A stretch of DNA of 56,339 nucleotides, from positions 1 through 56,339 of the forward strand of contig NZ_MUNW01000056.1 of assembly GCF_002002725.1 (NCBI RefSeq). The letters run 5' to 3'. This stretch comes from Sinorhizobium sp. A49. Its GTDB lineage: Bacteria; Pseudomonadota; Alphaproteobacteria; Rhizobiales; Rhizobiaceae. Position numbers and translations under genes: made by a program. This document shows, piece by piece, positions 42,918 to 53,698 of this stretch. Below the pieces are notes generated by a model. That model was not told where the DNA came from and did not search any database. It saw nothing but the letters and a program-made list of their open reading frames with translations. Position 1 is the first letter of the stretch. Every line of letters starts with the position of its first letter.

Positions 42918-45893
42918 ATGACGAGATTGGAAACGACGGGAGGCCTGATCGGCCGGACCGTTGAACGTGTCGAGGATGCCGGACTTCTGACCGGCCGCGG
43001 CCGCTACATTGACGACCTGCCCGTCCGGCGCGACACCGCCCATCTGGCGATCCTGCGCTCGCCGCATGGCCATGCCGAGATCAGGGCGATCGATACGAGT
43101 GCCGCCCGCGCGCTGCCCGGCGTCTTTGCCGTCATGACCGGCGCGGAAGTGGCAAGGCTCACCCGCAGCATGACGGTGGGTGTCAAGGCCGATGTCGAAT
43201 GCTGGCCGATTGCCCGCGATCGGGTGCGCTATGTCGGGGAGCCCGTTGCCCTTGTCGTCGCCGAAAACCGCTATGTCGCCGAAGACGCGCTCGACCTGAT
43301 CGAGGTCGACTATGAGACACTGGCCGCCGTCGTCGATCCCGAGAAGGCGGTAGCGGCGGACGCACCAGTGCTGCATCCGTCGCTCGGCACCAACCTCATC
43401 AACGAGCGCGCCTTTCGCTATGGCGACCCGGAAGCAGCGCTCGCGGCGGCGGCCCACCGCGTTTCCATCCGCATCGCCTATCCACGCAATTCCTGCACGC
43501 CGATCGAAACCTACGGCGTCATCGCGGAATACGATCCAGGCGAGGACGCCTATGACGTCACGGCGAACTTTCAGGGTCCGTTCTCGATCCATGCGGTGAT
43601 TTCCCGCGCGCTGAACGTGCCCGGCAACCGTATGCGGCTGCGCACGCCGCCCGATTCCGGCGGTTCCTTCGGCATCAAGCAGGGCGTGTTTCCCTATGTC
43701 ATCCTCGCCGCCGTCGCCTCCCGCGTCTCCGCACGGCCGGTAAAATGGATCGAGGACCGGCTCGAACACCTGACGGCATCCGTCTCGGCGACCAACCGCG
43801 TCACGACACTGGAGGCGGCCGTTGCCGCCGACGGCCGCATCACCGCGCTTTCCTGGGATCAACTGGAAGACTGCGGCGCACATCTGCGCGCTCCGGAGCC
43901 GGCAACGCTCTACCGCATGCACGGGAACATGACAGGCGCCTATGCGATCGAAAACGTCGCCATTCGAAACCGCGTCGTGCTCACCAACAAGACGCCGACC
44001 GGGCTGAACCGTGGCTTCGGCGGACCGCAGATCTATTTCGCTCTTGAACGGTTGGTACACAAGATCGCCGACAAGCTCGGCCTTGACCCGCTCGACGTCA
44101 TTCGCCGCAACCTCGTACCGGCTGATGCCTTTCCCTACCGCACGGCGACCGGCGGGCTGCTCGATTCCGGCGACTACAGGACTGCTCTTGATCGCGCCTG
44201 CGCAGAAGGTGGCCTCGAGGCGCTGCGGCGGCGACAGGACGCAGCCCGCGCCGACGGGCGGCTCTACGGCGTCGGTTATGCGGCGGTGGTCGAGCCAAGC
44301 GTCTCCAACATGGGTTACATCACGACCGTGCTGACGCCTGAGGAGCGGGCAAAGGCGGGGCCGAAGAACGGCGCCCAGGCCGTCGCGACGGTGGCCATCG
44401 ATCCGCTCGGCTCCGTCACCGTCAAGGTCGCCTCCGTGCCACAGGGCCAGGGCCACCGCACCGTTCTGGCGCAGGTGGTTGCCGAGCGGCTCGGGCTTGC
44501 GATGGAAGCCGTGCGCGTCAACACGGAACTCGACACGGCGCGCGACGCGTGGTCGATCGCGTCCGGCAATTATGCAAGCCGCTTCGCACCCGCCGTCGCG
44601 GGCGCTGCAGCACTTGCGGCCGACCGCATCCGTGCCCGACTTGCAACGATCGCCGCTCGCCAGCTCAACATCACGGCTGACCGCGTGGACTTCAGGGCCG
44701 GAAAGCTCCTCGATCGCGACAACCCGGACAATGCCGTCTCCTTCGGGCGCATCGCGGCGGCAAGCCACTGGGCGCCCGGCACCCTGCCCCAGGGCACCGA
44801 CCAGACGATCCGCGAGACGGTCTTCTGGACGCCGGACGAGCTTCAGGCGCCGACAGCGGCGGACGGCATCAACTCATCGCTCTGTCACGGCTTCATCTTC
44901 GACTTCTGCGGCGTCGAAATCGACCGGGCGACCGGCCAGGTGCGTATCGACCGCTATGTGACGATGCACGATTGCGGCCGCATCCTGCATCCCGGCATGG
45001 TCGACGGCCAGGTGCGCGGCGGCTTCGCCCAAGCGGTCGGCGCCGCGCTCTACGAGGAATTTGCCTATAGCGGCGACGGAAGCTTCCTGACCGGAACGCT
45101 GGCCGACTACCTGATCCCGACCGTCATGGAGACGCCGGAGCCGCTGATCCTCCATCACGAGACGCCCTCGCCCTTCACGCCGCTCGGCGCCAAGGGCGTC
45201 GGCGAGGGCAATTGCATGTCGACGCCCGTCTGCATCGCCAACGCCGTCGCCGATGCGCTCGGCGTCGAGGACATCCGGCTGCCACTGTCGCCGAGCCGTG
45301 TCAGTGAATGGCTCTATGGCGAGGAGCGACCGCCGTCGAAGCCGCGAGATCCGAGCCCCGTTGCCACCGGCGCCTCGGGTGAGCGGATGCTGACCGGTTC
45401 GGGCTCGGCTGAGGTCACCGCCACCCGCGATTCGGTCTGGGCGATGCTACTCGACCCCAACACGCTGAAGGCGATCATCCCCGGTGCGCACGAGGTCCGG
45501 AAGGTCTCCGACACGCATTTCCGCGCCGAGGTCACACTCGGCATCGGGCCGGTCAAGGGCCGCTACCGCGCCGACATCCGCCTGTCCGACATGGTCGAGC
45601 CGGAAGCCGTTACGCTCTCCGGCGGCACGGAAGGCGCGCTCGGTTCCGGCCGCGGCACCGGCCGTGTCACCCTGACGGAAACCGGGACCGGCACGCGCAT
45701 CGACTATCGCTACGAGGCGGCGATTGGCGGCAAGGTCGCCTCTGTGGGCGGCCGCCTTCTCGACGGCGCGGCGCGCGTGGTGATCGGCCAGTTCTTCCAG
45801 GCGCTCGCCCGTCATGCCGGCGGCGGCGCGCCTCCCAGCGCCGCCGCCGGCTTCATCCAGCGGCTTTTCAACCTCTTCGGGAGGCGCCGATGA
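42918..45893 (+). CDS. Molybdenum hydroxylase large subunit fused to a CoxG/SRPBCC domain
   Basis: A 991-residue protein; ATG 42918 has GGAGGAG upstream. Residues about 10-775 form a xanthine dehydrogenase-family molybdopterin subunit: the fumarylacetoacetase-like start (GRGRYIDDLPVRRDTAHLAI), GEPVALVVAENRYVAEDALD, PDSGGSFGIKQGVFP, LNRGFGGPQIYFALERLVHK, VPQGQGHRT and GAKGVGEGNCMSTPVCIANA with the active-site Glu. The AYxCSFR loop of true CO dehydrogenase is not visible. Residues about 815-960 form a CoxG-like SRPBCC domain: GSGSAEVTATRDSVWAMLLD, PNTLKAIIPGAHEVRKVSDT, GIGPVKGRYRADIRLSDM. CoxG is usually a separate protein. The C-terminus (FIQRLFNLFGRRR) is basic and may touch the membrane. It overlaps the FAD subunit gene by 4 bp. 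Substrate unknown. Confidence 0.92.
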   Translation: MTRLETTGGLIGRTVERVEDAGLLTGRGRYIDDLPVRRDTAHLAILRSPHGHAEIRAIDTSAARALPGVFAVMTGAEVARLTRSMTVGVKADVECWPIARDRVRYVGEPVALVVAENRYVAEDALDLIEVDYETLAAVVDPEKAVAADAPVLHPSLGTNLINERAFRYGDPEAALAAAAHRVSIRIAYPRNSCTPIETYGVIAEYDPGEDAYDVTANFQGPFSIHAVISRALNVPGNRMRLRTPPDSGGSFGIKQGVFPYVILAAVASRVSARPVKWIEDRLEHLTASVSATNRVTTLEAAVAADGRITALSWDQLEDCGAHLRAPEPATLYRMHGNMTGAYAIENVAIRNRVVLTNKTPTGLNRGFGGPQIYFALERLVHKIADKLGLDPLDVIRRNLVPADAFPYRTATGGLLDSGDYRTALDRACAEGGLEALRRRQDAARADGRLYGVGYAAVVEPSVSNMGYITTVLTPEERAKAGPKNGAQAVATVAIDPLGSVTVKVASVPQGQGHRTVLAQVVAERLGLAMEAVRVNTELDTARDAWSIASGNYASRFAPAVAGAAALAADRIRARLATIAARQLNITADRVDFRAGKLLDRDNPDNAVSFGRIAAASHWAPGTLPQGTDQTIRETVFWTPDELQAPTAADGINSSLCHGFIFDFCGVEIDRATGQVRIDRYVTMHDCGRILHPGMVDGQVRGGFAQAVGAALYEEFAYSGDGSFLTGTLADYLIPTVMETPEPLILHHETPSPFTPLGAKGVGEGNCMSTPVCIANAVADALGVEDIRLPLSPSRVSEWLYGEERPPSKPRDPSPVATGASGERMLTGSGSAEVTATRDSVWAMLLDPNTLKAIIPGAHEVRKVSDTHFRAEVTLGIGPVKGRYRADIRLSDMVEPEAVTLSGGTEGALGSGRGTGRVTLTETGTGTRIDYRYEAAIGGKVASVGGRLLDGAARVVIGQFFQALARHAGGGAPPSAAAGFIQRLFNLFGRRR

Positions 45894-46717
45894 AACCCGC
45901 ATCCTTCGATTTCCTCTGTCCGGTAACGCTCGAGGAAGCGCTGGCCGCGCTAGCCGAGGTCGGCAGCGAAGCACGCGTGATCGCCGGCGGACAGTCGTTG
46001 GTGCCGATGCTCAACATGCGGCTCGCCCGCCCTGCCCTGCTCGTCGACATCATGCGGCTTGAAGCACTGCGCCGGATCGAGACATCCGGCGAGGAGATCG
46101 TTGTCGGCGCGGGCGTGCGGCAGGCGGAATTGGAAGCTTGGCCAAGCCTTTTGCGCGACCTGCCGCTTCTGGCCGCCGCCTTCCCCTGGCTCGGCCATGT
46201 GCAGACGCGGGCTCGCGGCACGGTCTGCGGCTCGATCGCCCATGCCGACCCGAGCGCGGAGCTGCCGCTGTCTCTGGTGACGCTCGGCGGCACGGTCAGC
46301 CTGCGCAGCCGCAAGCAGAAGCGCCGGGTCAAGGCGGACGACTTCTTCATCGGCATGATGGCCACCGACCTTGCCGAGGGTGAGATGATCGAAGCCGTGC
46401 ATTTTCCGAAGGCCCGGCCCGGCAACGGTTATGCCTTCCGCGAGGTCGGACGCCGACATGGCGATTTCGCCATCGTCGCCTGCGCCGCCGTCGCCGACGA
46501 CAGGGGCTTGCGGCTCGGCATTGCCGGCGTCGACGACCGGCCGCGCGTCTTCCCGCTGCCGGCGCTTAACGACGATCAGTTCGACGATGCGATCAACGAC
46601 ATCGCCTGGTCGCTGAACGCCCGCGACGACATTCACGCAAGCGCCCGCTACCGGCGCGAACTGGTCCGCAGCCTTGGCCGCGAGACCCTCAAGGAGGCAA
46701 GCCGATGCCGCGCATGA
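45890..46717 (+). CDS. Molybdenum hydroxylase medium (FAD) subunit, CoxM type
   Basis: A 275-residue FAD-binding subunit. Signature motifs: FDFLCPVTLEEALAALAEVG, ARVIAGGQSLVPMLNMRLAR for FAD pyrophosphate binding, VVGAGVRQAELEAWP, RARGTVCGSIAHADPSAELP (the T-x-GG/CGS-IAHADP loop that contacts FAD) and YAFREVGRRHGDFAIVACAA. It passes electrons from the 2Fe-2S subunit to the acceptor. Its start overlaps the large-subunit stop (ATGA), and its 3' end overlaps the small-subunit gene by 13 bp, so subunit synthesis is coupled. Confidence 0.93.
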   Translation: MKPASFDFLCPVTLEEALAALAEVGSEARVIAGGQSLVPMLNMRLARPALLVDIMRLEALRRIETSGEEIVVGAGVRQAELEAWPSLLRDLPLLAAAFPWLGHVQTRARGTVCGSIAHADPSAELPLSLVTLGGTVSLRSRKQKRRVKADDFFIGMMATDLAEGEMIEAVHFPKARPGNGYAFREVGRRHGDFAIVACAAVADDRGLRLGIAGVDDRPRVFPLPALNDDQFDDAINDIAWSLNARDDIHASARYRRELVRSLGRETLKEASRCRA

Positions 46718-47217
46718 ACGCTGCCCGGAGGCATCCGGTCGACTTCACCCTGAATGGCAGAACGGTCCGCGCGGAAGCCGAGAACCGCATGCTGCTCTCG
46801 GACCTGCTGCGCCACGAGGTCGGGCTGACCGGCACCCATGTCGGCTGCGAGCACGGCGTCTGCGGGGCCTGCACCGTGCAGATCGACGGAAAGCCGGCAC
46901 GCGCCTGCCTGACACTCGCCCAGCAAGTGCGCGGCAGCGATGTGCGGACCGTGGAAGCGCTTTCGCCCGACCCGGCCGAGCTCTCCCCGCTTCAGGCGGC
47001 CTTTCGCCGCCACCACGGCCTGCAATGCGGCTTCTGCACGCCCGGCATCCTGATGTCGCTCGACGCCCTTCTGCGCGAGCGGCCGGACGCGGGCCGGGAA
47101 GAGATTCGCGAGCACCTCTCCGGCCATCTCTGCCGGTGCACGGGCTACGCGACCATCGTCGAGGCGGCGCTCGCCGCCGCGGAGGAACAACGGAAGGAGG
47201 AGAAACCGAATGTTTGA
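46705..47217 (+). CDS. Molybdenum hydroxylase small (2Fe-2S) subunit
   Basis: A 170-residue iron-sulphur subunit. The plant-ferredoxin-like N-terminal domain has VGCEHGVCGACTVQIDGKPA and RACLTLA, giving the first 2Fe-2S ligands (C-x4-C-x2-C ... C). The C-terminal helical domain has GLQCGFCTPGILMSLDALL and LSGHLCRCTGYATIVEA (C-x2-C ... C-x-C), the second cluster. Starts at 46705 and 46714 are both possible. It overlaps the ligase gene by 8 bp. It relays electrons between the molybdenum site and FAD. All eight cluster cysteines are present. Confidence 0.94.
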   Translation: MPRMNAARRHPVDFTLNGRTVRAEAENRMLLSDLLRHEVGLTGTHVGCEHGVCGACTVQIDGKPARACLTLAQQVRGSDVRTVEALSPDPAELSPLQAAFRRHHGLQCGFCTPGILMSLDALLRERPDAGREEIREHLSGHLCRCTGYATIVEAALAAAEEQRKEEKPNV

Positions 47218-48727
47218 TCTTGGAACGAGTTTCCTCGCAAGCGTCGAGCGCGACCCGGACCGGCTCGCGATCGTCGACGGGGGGATGCGATTGAGCTATC
47301 GCGACTGGTACGGCAAGGTTTCGGCGCTTGCCGCAGCCCTCGACGAGACCGGCCTGAAGCGGGGCGACCATGTGCTCACCGCCATGCAGAACCGCTGGGA
47401 AAACGCGTCGCTGCACTGGGCCTGCCAATTCCTCGGCCTGATCGTCACGCCGCTCAACTGGCGGGCCAAGGCCGACGAAATCGACTTCGGCATCGCGGAT
47501 GCCGGCGCAAGGGCCGTGTTCTACGAGGCAGCAACGGAAGAGGTCGTGCGCCTGTCGCGCCTCGCGCGCGACCTGCCGCAATTCTCCGCCGATGCGCTCG
47601 CCGGCATCATGGATGGCAGCGCCCGCGGTGCGGTGCCCCGGGCGGACGCTGCCGACTGGTCGCTGATGCTCTATACATCAGGCACGACGTCGAAGCCGAA
47701 GGGCGTGCCTCGACGGCATCGGGCCGAACGCGCCGGTGCCGTCGCCCATGTCGCACAGAACCTCTACCGGCATGGTGAGCGCACGCTCGGCGTCATGCCG
47801 CTCTACCACACGATGGGCGTGCGTTCGCTGATTGCATCCTCGCTGATCGGCGGGACCTTCGTTTGCCTGCCGCGTTTCGACGTGGCGAAGGCGCTCGACC
47901 TGATCGAGGAGGAGAAGATCACCAACCTCTATCTGGTGCCGACGCTCTACCACGATCTCGTGCATCACGAGGCCTTTTCGCCCGAGCGCGTCGCTTCCGT
48001 CCGCAAGCTCGGTTATGCCGGCGCTTCGATGACCGACGGGCTCTTGAAAAGACTTGATCAGACTTTCGAGCCCGAACTCTTCGTCAATCATTACGGCTCG
48101 TCGGAAATCTACACCTTCACGATCGAGCAGAAGGCGGCGAGCAAGCCCGGCTCCGCCGGCCGCGCCGGCATCAACCAGATGATCCGTGTCGTCAAACTGG
48201 GCAGCCGCAACCCGGACGAGCGAGCGGCTGTCGGCGAGGAAGGCGAGATCATCGCGCTGATGAAGAGCGACGAGGCCTTCGAGGGCTACTGGAACCGGCC
48301 CGACGCGGATGCCAAGGCGCTTCACGGTGGCTGGTACTTCACCGGCGACACCGGCTTCGCCGACCAGGACGGCGATCTCTTCGTCACCGGGCGGGCCGAC
48401 GACATGATCATCACCGGCGGCGAGAATGTTTCGCCGGTCGAGGTGGAAAGCTGTCTTTCGCTGCATGAGGGCGTCGCCGAAGTCGCCGTCGTAGGCCTGC
48501 CCGACGAGCGTTGGGGCAAGATCGTCGTCGCCTTCGTCAAGCGGCGCGGCACTGTTACGGCTGAGGACCTCGACCACCATTGCCGCGCTTCCGGCCTTGC
48601 CAATTTCCGCCGGCCGCGCCGCTTCGTCTTCGTCGAGGCTATCCCGAAATCCCCTGTCGGCAAGCTGCTGCGCCGCCTTCTGGTGGCCGGTGAGTACACC
48701 GAGGAACGCATTCCCGAACATCAGTAA
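47210..48727 (+). CDS. AMP-forming acyl/aryl-CoA ligase
   Basis: A 505-residue adenylate-forming enzyme (PF00501). The P-loop-like motif is SLMLYTSGTTSKPKGVPRRH; later motifs are NHYGSSEIYTF, GWYFTGDTGFADQDGDLFVT, GRADDMIITGGENVSPVEVE and the catalytic Lys in IPKSPVGKLLRR. It should activate a carboxylic acid to a CoA thioester through an acyl-adenylate. Being coupled to a molybdenum hydroxylase and a BenE-type transporter points to an aromatic or cyclic acid, as with 4-hydroxybenzoate or benzoate ligases, but the substrate pocket cannot be read by eye. A 38-bp gap leads to the hydratase gene. Confidence 0.92.
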   Translation: MFDLGTSFLASVERDPDRLAIVDGGMRLSYRDWYGKVSALAAALDETGLKRGDHVLTAMQNRWENASLHWACQFLGLIVTPLNWRAKADEIDFGIADAGARAVFYEAATEEVVRLSRLARDLPQFSADALAGIMDGSARGAVPRADAADWSLMLYTSGTTSKPKGVPRRHRAERAGAVAHVAQNLYRHGERTLGVMPLYHTMGVRSLIASSLIGGTFVCLPRFDVAKALDLIEEEKITNLYLVPTLYHDLVHHEAFSPERVASVRKLGYAGASMTDGLLKRLDQTFEPELFVNHYGSSEIYTFTIEQKAASKPGSAGRAGINQMIRVVKLGSRNPDERAAVGEEGEIIALMKSDEAFEGYWNRPDADAKALHGGWYFTGDTGFADQDGDLFVTGRADDMIITGGENVSPVEVESCLSLHEGVAEVAVVGLPDERWGKIVVAFVKRRGTVTAEDLDHHCRASGLANFRRPRRFVFVEAIPKSPVGKLLRRLLVAGEYTEERIPEHQ

Positions 48728-48765
48728 GCGGCCAGAACGCCGCCAGACCAACGAAAGGAAAATCC

Positions 48766-49572
48766 ATGACCGAACAAGCCGCATTCCAGGACCCGCGCCT
48801 CGCCGAACTCGACGGCTTCACCGTCACGATCGATGCGGCCCGCCAGCGCGCCGACATCACGCTCGACCGTCCGCCCTACAACGTCGTCTCCATGCTGGCA
48901 CGCGACCAGTTGCGCCTCGCCTTCGAGGTCCTCGACGAGGACGATCGCGTGCGCATCATCGTCGTTGCCGGCAAGGGCGAGCACTTCTCGTCCGGCGGCA
49001 ATATCAAGGGCTTCCTCGAGGCAAGCCCCGAGCACGTCTCGCACCTCGCCTGGAACATCGCGGCACCGGCCCGCTGCTCCAAGCCGGTGATCGCTGCCAA
49101 CCGCGGCTATTGCTTCGGCGTCGGCTTCGAACTGTCGCTCGCCTGCGACTTCCGCATCGCGACGGATACCACGCGCTATGCCCTGCCCGAGCAGAAGCTC
49201 GGCCAGATCCCGGGCTCTGGCGGCTCGGCCCGCCTGCAGAAGATGGTGGGCGTCACCCGTACCAAGAACATCGTGATGCGTTCGAAGCGGATCACCGGCC
49301 AGGAGGCCTACGACTGGGGCATCACCTCGGAGATCGTCGCGGATGCCGATCTTGAAAAGGCCGTCGATGCGCTCGTCGAGGAACTGATCGGCTTCTCGCC
49401 GCTCGCCCAGCGCACGGCGAAGAAGCTCCTGAACGACACGGACGACGCGCTGCTGTCGACGGCCATCGAACTCGAGGGCCACTGCTACAGCCGGCTTCGC
49501 ACATCGGAGGATTTCCGCGAAGGTGTGCTCGCCTTCCACGAAAAGCGCGCACCGGCCTTCGTCGGCCGCTGA
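48766..49572 (+). CDS. Enoyl-CoA hydratase/isomerase (crotonase) family protein
   Basis: A 268-residue crotonase-fold enzyme; ATG 48766 has GAAAGGA upstream. The CoA-binding oxyanion loop is HFSSGGNIKGF and the second oxyanion loop is YCFGVGFELSLACDFRIATD. Both usual catalytic acids seem present: Glu in GFELSLACD and Glu in YALPEQKLGQIPGSGGSARL. The end (FREGVLAFHEKRAPAFVGR) is the standard C-terminal helix. It probably hydrates the CoA-activated intermediate in the pathway of this operon; ring hydratases such as BadK belong to the same family, so this role is possible. Confidence 0.92.
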   Translation: MTEQAAFQDPRLAELDGFTVTIDAARQRADITLDRPPYNVVSMLARDQLRLAFEVLDEDDRVRIIVVAGKGEHFSSGGNIKGFLEASPEHVSHLAWNIAAPARCSKPVIAANRGYCFGVGFELSLACDFRIATDTTRYALPEQKLGQIPGSGGSARLQKMVGVTRTKNIVMRSKRITGQEAYDWGITSEIVADADLEKAVDALVEELIGFSPLAQRTAKKLLNDTDDALLSTAIELEGHCYSRLRTSEDFREGVLAFHEKRAPAFVGR

Positions 49573-49649
49573 ACCATCGGCCGGGCGGGAACCCGGCCCC
49601 AGTTCCACGAGGAGGGAGCGGCCTCGGATCCGCTTCGGGAGGATTGAGA

Positions 49650-50912
49650 ATGGATACGACACAGCAGACGACACAGGAAAAACGCCTTGTCGAACGGGGA
49701 CCCGGCCTTGCGTCGGGTCTGGGCGACCTGCCGAAACACCTCGGCATCAAGACGATGAGCGCCGGCCTCGTCGCCGCCATCTTCGGCTGCTCCGGCCCAG
49801 CCCTCATCGTCATCGGCGCGGCCGAGGCGGGCCATCTGACCAACGGGCAGACCGTCGCCTGGCTCTTTGCGATCTACGTGCTCGGCGGGCTCATCAGCCT
49901 GCTGCTTGCGCTCTATTACAAGCAGCCGGTCAACGGCGCCTACTCGATCCCGGGTGCTGCCCTCGTTGCCGGCTCGCTTGCGACCATTCCGTTCAACGAA
50001 GCCGTCGGCGCCTTCATCCTGGCGGGACTGCTTGTCCTGCTGCTCGGCGTCACCGGGCTCATCGGCAAGGTGATGCGCTGGCTGCCGATGCCGATCGTCA
50101 TGGCGATGATCGCCGGCGCCTTGATCCGCTTTGCGACAGGCGCCGTGACTGCGCTCGGCACGGCACCGCTGATAGCCGGCGCCGCGATCCTCGCCTTCTT
50201 CGTCTCTATGCGGCTGACCAGGACCATCCCGCCGGTGCTGGCCGCTCTCGTCGCCGGCCTGATCGCGGCGCTCGCGACCGGTGCGGTCGGAGGCGCTGCG
50301 GCAAACATCGCCTTCGCCGCGCCTGAATTCACGATACCGGTGTTCTCCATCGATGCCTTTTTCGCGATCGCCATCCCGCTCGCCCTTCTCGTGATCGGTG
50401 CCGAGAACGCGCAGGCGACCGGCGTGCTCATGGCCGAGGGCTATCGGCCGCCAGTCAATGCGATGACCATCATTTCCGGCATCGGCGGCGTCGCGGCCGG
50501 CTTCCTCGGCGGCCACAATGCCAATATCGCAGGCCCGATGACAGCCATATGCTCGTCCGAACAGGCCGGCGAGAACAAGGAGGGGCGCTATGCCGCGACG
50601 GTGGTCAACGGCGTGCTCTTCGCCGCCTTCGGCCTCCTCGCCGGCGCCGCCGTTCCGATCGTGCTCAGCCTGCCGTCGGCTCTCATCGGCACCGTCGCCG
50701 GCCTTGCCATGATCGGCGTGCTGCTGTCCGCCTTCCAGAACGCCTTCGGCAAGTCGCTCGGCAACCAGACCGGCGCTTTCGTGGCACTTGCAGTCGCCAT
50801 GTCGAACGTCTCGCTTCTCGGCATCAGCGCGCCCTTCTGGGCCCTGGTCGCCGGCGTCATCGTCTCGGCCGTAGTCGAGGCCGGAACGCTCAACGCAAAA
50901 CAGGCTGCGTGA
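49650..50912 (+). CDS. BenE-type benzoate/aromatic acid proton symporter
   Basis: A 420-residue inner-membrane transporter from ATG 49650 with GGAGG upstream. About 12 hydrophobic segments are evident, beginning TMSAGLVAAIFGCSGPALIV, then GQTVAWLFAIYVLGGLISLL, YYKQPVNGAYSIPGAALVAG, WLPMPIVMAMIAGALIRFAT and ALLVIGAENAQATGVLMAEG. The P-x-N-x-GxxSIPGAAL and GAENAQATGVL segments are typical of the BenE family (PF03594). It is the last gene of the operon and probably imports the acid that the ligase activates. The fold is related to nucleobase (UraA) transporters, but the motifs favour BenE. Confidence 0.9.
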   Translation: MDTTQQTTQEKRLVERGPGLASGLGDLPKHLGIKTMSAGLVAAIFGCSGPALIVIGAAEAGHLTNGQTVAWLFAIYVLGGLISLLLALYYKQPVNGAYSIPGAALVAGSLATIPFNEAVGAFILAGLLVLLLGVTGLIGKVMRWLPMPIVMAMIAGALIRFATGAVTALGTAPLIAGAAILAFFVSMRLTRTIPPVLAALVAGLIAALATGAVGGAAANIAFAAPEFTIPVFSIDAFFAIAIPLALLVIGAENAQATGVLMAEGYRPPVNAMTIISGIGGVAAGFLGGHNANIAGPMTAICSSEQAGENKEGRYAATVVNGVLFAAFGLLAGAAVPIVLSLPSALIGTVAGLAMIGVLLSAFQNAFGKSLGNQTGAFVALAVAMSNVSLLGISAPFWALVAGVIVSAVVEAGTLNAKQAA

Positions 50913-50954
50913 CGCAACATCAAGCGCTGAGCGGTCGCGGCGTATAAAGGGAAA

Positions 50955-50995
50955 CACTGCCCCGGTGCATCCGTACCGGACCCTCTGGGGCAGTG
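50955..50995 (+). terminator. Hairpin after the catabolic operon
   Basis: CACTGCCCC (50955-50963) pairs perfectly with GGGGCAGTG (50987-50995), with an extra GGT/ACC stem inside. It starts 43 bp after the transporter stop. No long T-run follows, so termination is probable rather than certain. Confidence 0.45.
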
Positions 50996-51180
50996 AGATT
51001 TCAGACTCTTGAGTGGGTCTGACCGTTGAATCCCGATCGGGATATCACGATGAGCGTACCAGCGCCGGCGGCAACGCTGCCAGAGCCCGTTCGCGCGTGG
51101 CTGTGCCGGCATCCGTTCGTCGAACGCGATTGTGGAGCGCGAGGTTTGCATAAAATCTCCGCGCAGCTCCGGCAGACCCC

Positions 51181-51200
51181 GAAGTGAAGCGATTCACTTC
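51181..51200. repeat. Perfect 8-bp inverted repeat with GCGA tetraloop
   Basis: GAAGTGAA (51181-51188), GCGA, TTCACTTC (51193-51200) form a small perfect hairpin in the 508-bp gap between the convergent transporter and groEL genes. The compact form resembles the hairpins at 55.98-56.09 kb. No gene is seen in the gap. Confidence 0.6.
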
Positions 51201-51378
51201 AACAGAAGAAAATATCGCCCGCGCCAAAGGGCGCTATCAGGGCACTGGTCAGCATTTCCGACGGAATTTTCAATCAAGACTATGTCACCAAGGTCCGAGC
51301 AGATTACGATGACCTTGCGCGTCATATGTAGCACGTGGGAAAGGGTGGCAGCGACAGGACGCGTTTTGCTAACCCTCG

Positions 51379-51410
51379 GGGGCCCGCCTTCGCAAGCGGG
51401 TCCCTTTCTT
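51379..51410 (+). terminator. Hairpin between convergent operon and groEL
   Basis: GGGGCCCGC (51379-51387) pairs with GCGGGTCCC (51396-51404) with one G-T pair; the plus strand then reads TTTCTTT. It lies 11 bp from the groEL stop and may end transcription from both sides. Confidence 0.45.
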
Positions 51411-51420
51411 TGCCAGGGCC

Positions 51421-53061
<1,641 letters not shown>

Positions 53062-53106
53062 TCAATAGGCAGCTAGATTTGACTGATGGGTTGTAGCGCC
53101 GGCCGA

Positions 53107-53421
53107 TCAGGCGGCCTTCTTCTGTGCCGCCTCTTCTTCGATGACACCGAGAACATCGCTTTCCTTCATGATCAGCAGGTCTTCGCCGTTGATCTTGATC
53201 TCCGTGCCGGACCATTTGCCGAACAGGATACGGTCGCCGGCCTTGACATCGAGCGGCTGCACCTGGCCAGCCTCGTTTCGGACGCCGGAACCAACGGCGA
53301 TGACCTCGCCTTCCTGCGGCTTTTCCTTGGCGGTATCGGGGATGATGATGCCGCCTTTTGTCTTTTCCTCGGACTCGATGCGGCGCACAAGAATGCGATC
53401 GTGAAGCGGTCGGAACGTCAT
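53107..53421 (-). CDS. groES: Co-chaperonin GroES
   Basis: A 104-residue Hsp10. ATG 53421 has GGAGGAAA upstream; the open frame extends to 53511 but without signal. Family sequence: [20 protein letters not shown], the mobile loop [20 protein letters not shown] and the roof-loop/anchor region, then [20 protein letters not shown] and [13 protein letters not shown]. It caps GroEL. No CIRCE element (TTAGCACTC inverted repeat) is visible upstream; a CTTGAAA box at 53547-53553 (minus strand) could belong to an RpoH promoter. Confidence 0.97.
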   Translation of the reverse strand: MTFRPLHDRILVRRIESEEKTKGGIIIPDTAKEKPQEGEVIAVGSGVRNEAGQVQPLDVKAGDRILFGKWSGTEIKINGEDLLIMKESDVLGVIEEEAAQKKAA

Positions 53422-53529
53422 GTTTTCCTCCATGGACAAACGATGATGATCAATAGTTCCCTTTCCGGGCCGGGAGACCAATCCGGAACGGGTGCCGGAC
53501 CCATAAGGCATCCGGCGGCGATCGATTTA

Positions 53530-53555
53530 ATTTTGCGGAATTCCGGTTTCAAGGG
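53530..53555 (-). promoter_or_regulatory. Possible RpoH-type promoter of groESL
   Basis: On the minus strand CCCTTGAAA (53555-53547) matches the -35 type used by heat-shock sigma factor RpoH. It sits about 130 bp upstream of groES; the -10 part is AT-rich but not clear. The same CTTGAAA occurs upstream of hsp20 at 55052-55046. Confidence 0.35.
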
Positions 53556-53698
53556 TCTCGGGCAAAAAAATAGCAGTCAAACTTCTTTACTGCCAAGCGA
53601 CTGTTCCGGAACGGAAATTCGCCCGAGCAACCGATTTTTGATTGCACAGCGAGTCCACCTTTGGCAGCATTGTCCGGTTCTTTGGATGGAGATGGAGC

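Noticed and set aside
42786-44768. 660-codon frame antisense to the molybdenum hydroxylase gene
   Set aside because: Mirror of a high-GC coding gene; no recognisable protein.
49485-50957. 490-codon Asp/Glu/Arg-rich frame antisense to the BenE-type gene
   Set aside because: The charged composition is what the reverse complement of a hydrophobic membrane-protein gene gives.
53422-53640. CIRCE element upstream of groES
   Set aside because: No TTAGCACTC/GAGTGCTAA inverted repeat is present.
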